Origin: Apostichopus japonicus
Lineage: Eukaryota; Echinodermata; Holothuroidea; Aspidochirotida; Stichopodidae
Assembly: GCF_037975245.1 (NCBI RefSeq)
Contig: NC_092574.1
Location: 10,019,713-10,083,712, forward strand
DNA length: 64,000 nucleotides
Reading direction: 5' to 3'
Numbering within the stretch: the first letter of the stretch is position 1; each line of letters begins with the position of its first letter. The notes under the pieces are model-generated. The model was given only the letters and a program-made list of their open reading frames with translations, made no database searches and was not told where the DNA came from. Made by a program: the position numbers and the translations under genes. This document shows positions 62,553-64,000 of the stretch, piece by piece.

Positions 62553-62654
62553 GAGCCTACACTGCAGTATCAGGGAAAATAGTTTACACATACGCACAGT
62601 AGCTGAACAAAACAGGAACTTAGAACTTTCTTCACCAAGTGTGGTCTACATCAG
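62553..62654 (+). other. candidate exon of an unidentified plus-strand gene
   Basis: A long pyrimidine-rich tract with acceptor (gttgttgttcttgcag) precedes it, and a perfect donor CAG|gtaagt follows. The 102-nt insert is open in only one frame (34 residues, no motif recognised), starting from its second base. It could equally be a 5' UTR exon. No partner exon was found in the remaining 1.3 kb. Confidence 0.4.
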
Positions 62655-62687
62655 GTAAGTAAAGCTAAGCGTAATACATTTATAGGT

Positions 62688-64000
<1,313 letters not shown>

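Overview
This window is eukaryotic and gene-poor. It has spliced genes with GT..AG introns, long (TA)n tracts, many G/C homopolymer runs and several classes of decayed transposons. The recognisable genes are generic animal genes (a DIS3-type exosome nuclease, a single-repeat beta-thymosin, a KCTD-type BTB protein). The repeat mix (DIRS-like tyrosine-recombinase retroelement, Penelope-like element, L2-like LINE, tRNA-derived SINEs, hAT-like and foldback-like DNA transposons, frequent 'taggcctat' strings) suggests a marine invertebrate, perhaps an echinoderm or another non-vertebrate deuterostome. The species is a guess; the sequence alone does not settle it.

Layout. 1-24.2 kb is the 3' end of a plus-strand gene whose last two coding exons (8031-8153 and 24139-24219) match the C-terminus of DIS3/RRP44. 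The rest of that gene must lie upstream of the window. Its last intron is about 16 kb and holds a decayed DIRS-like element with inverted-repeat ends (about 8.55-12.8 kb), a Penelope-like GIY-YIG relic (16.4 kb), an L2-like LINE tail (18 kb) and a 720-bp terminal-inverted-repeat element (22.1-22.8 kb). 24.2-32.7 kb has no recognised coding sequence; it holds a 103-bp near-perfect duplication and an array of about 7 units of roughly 140 bp, several carrying a perfect DR1 nuclear-receptor half-site pair. 32.7-36.2 kb is a complete minus-strand beta-thymosin gene: two coding exons, a likely non-coding first exon and a TATA box. Its first intron holds a G-rich minisatellite.

39-45 kb is the most structured part. 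A hAT-like element (40166-43127, 17-bp inverted ends, near-identical 8-bp flanking duplication) contains a foldback-like element (40769-41993). The foldback element has inverted arms, 16-bp tandem repeats (5 copies on one arm, 35 on the other) and a 9-bp flanking duplication. Related diverged repeat units lie on both sides (39.2 and 44.4-44.9 kb), the second block running up to the 3' end of the minus-strand KCTD-type gene (44912-45727).

45.8-64 kb has no recognised protein gene. It holds a 238-bp tandem duplication, a CCAT/CCGT tetranucleotide tract, a small hairpin element at 59.4 kb and one cleanly bounded candidate exon (62553-62654). The three genes show no obvious functional link: nuclear RNA decay, actin monomer buffering, and BTB-mediated protein assembly.
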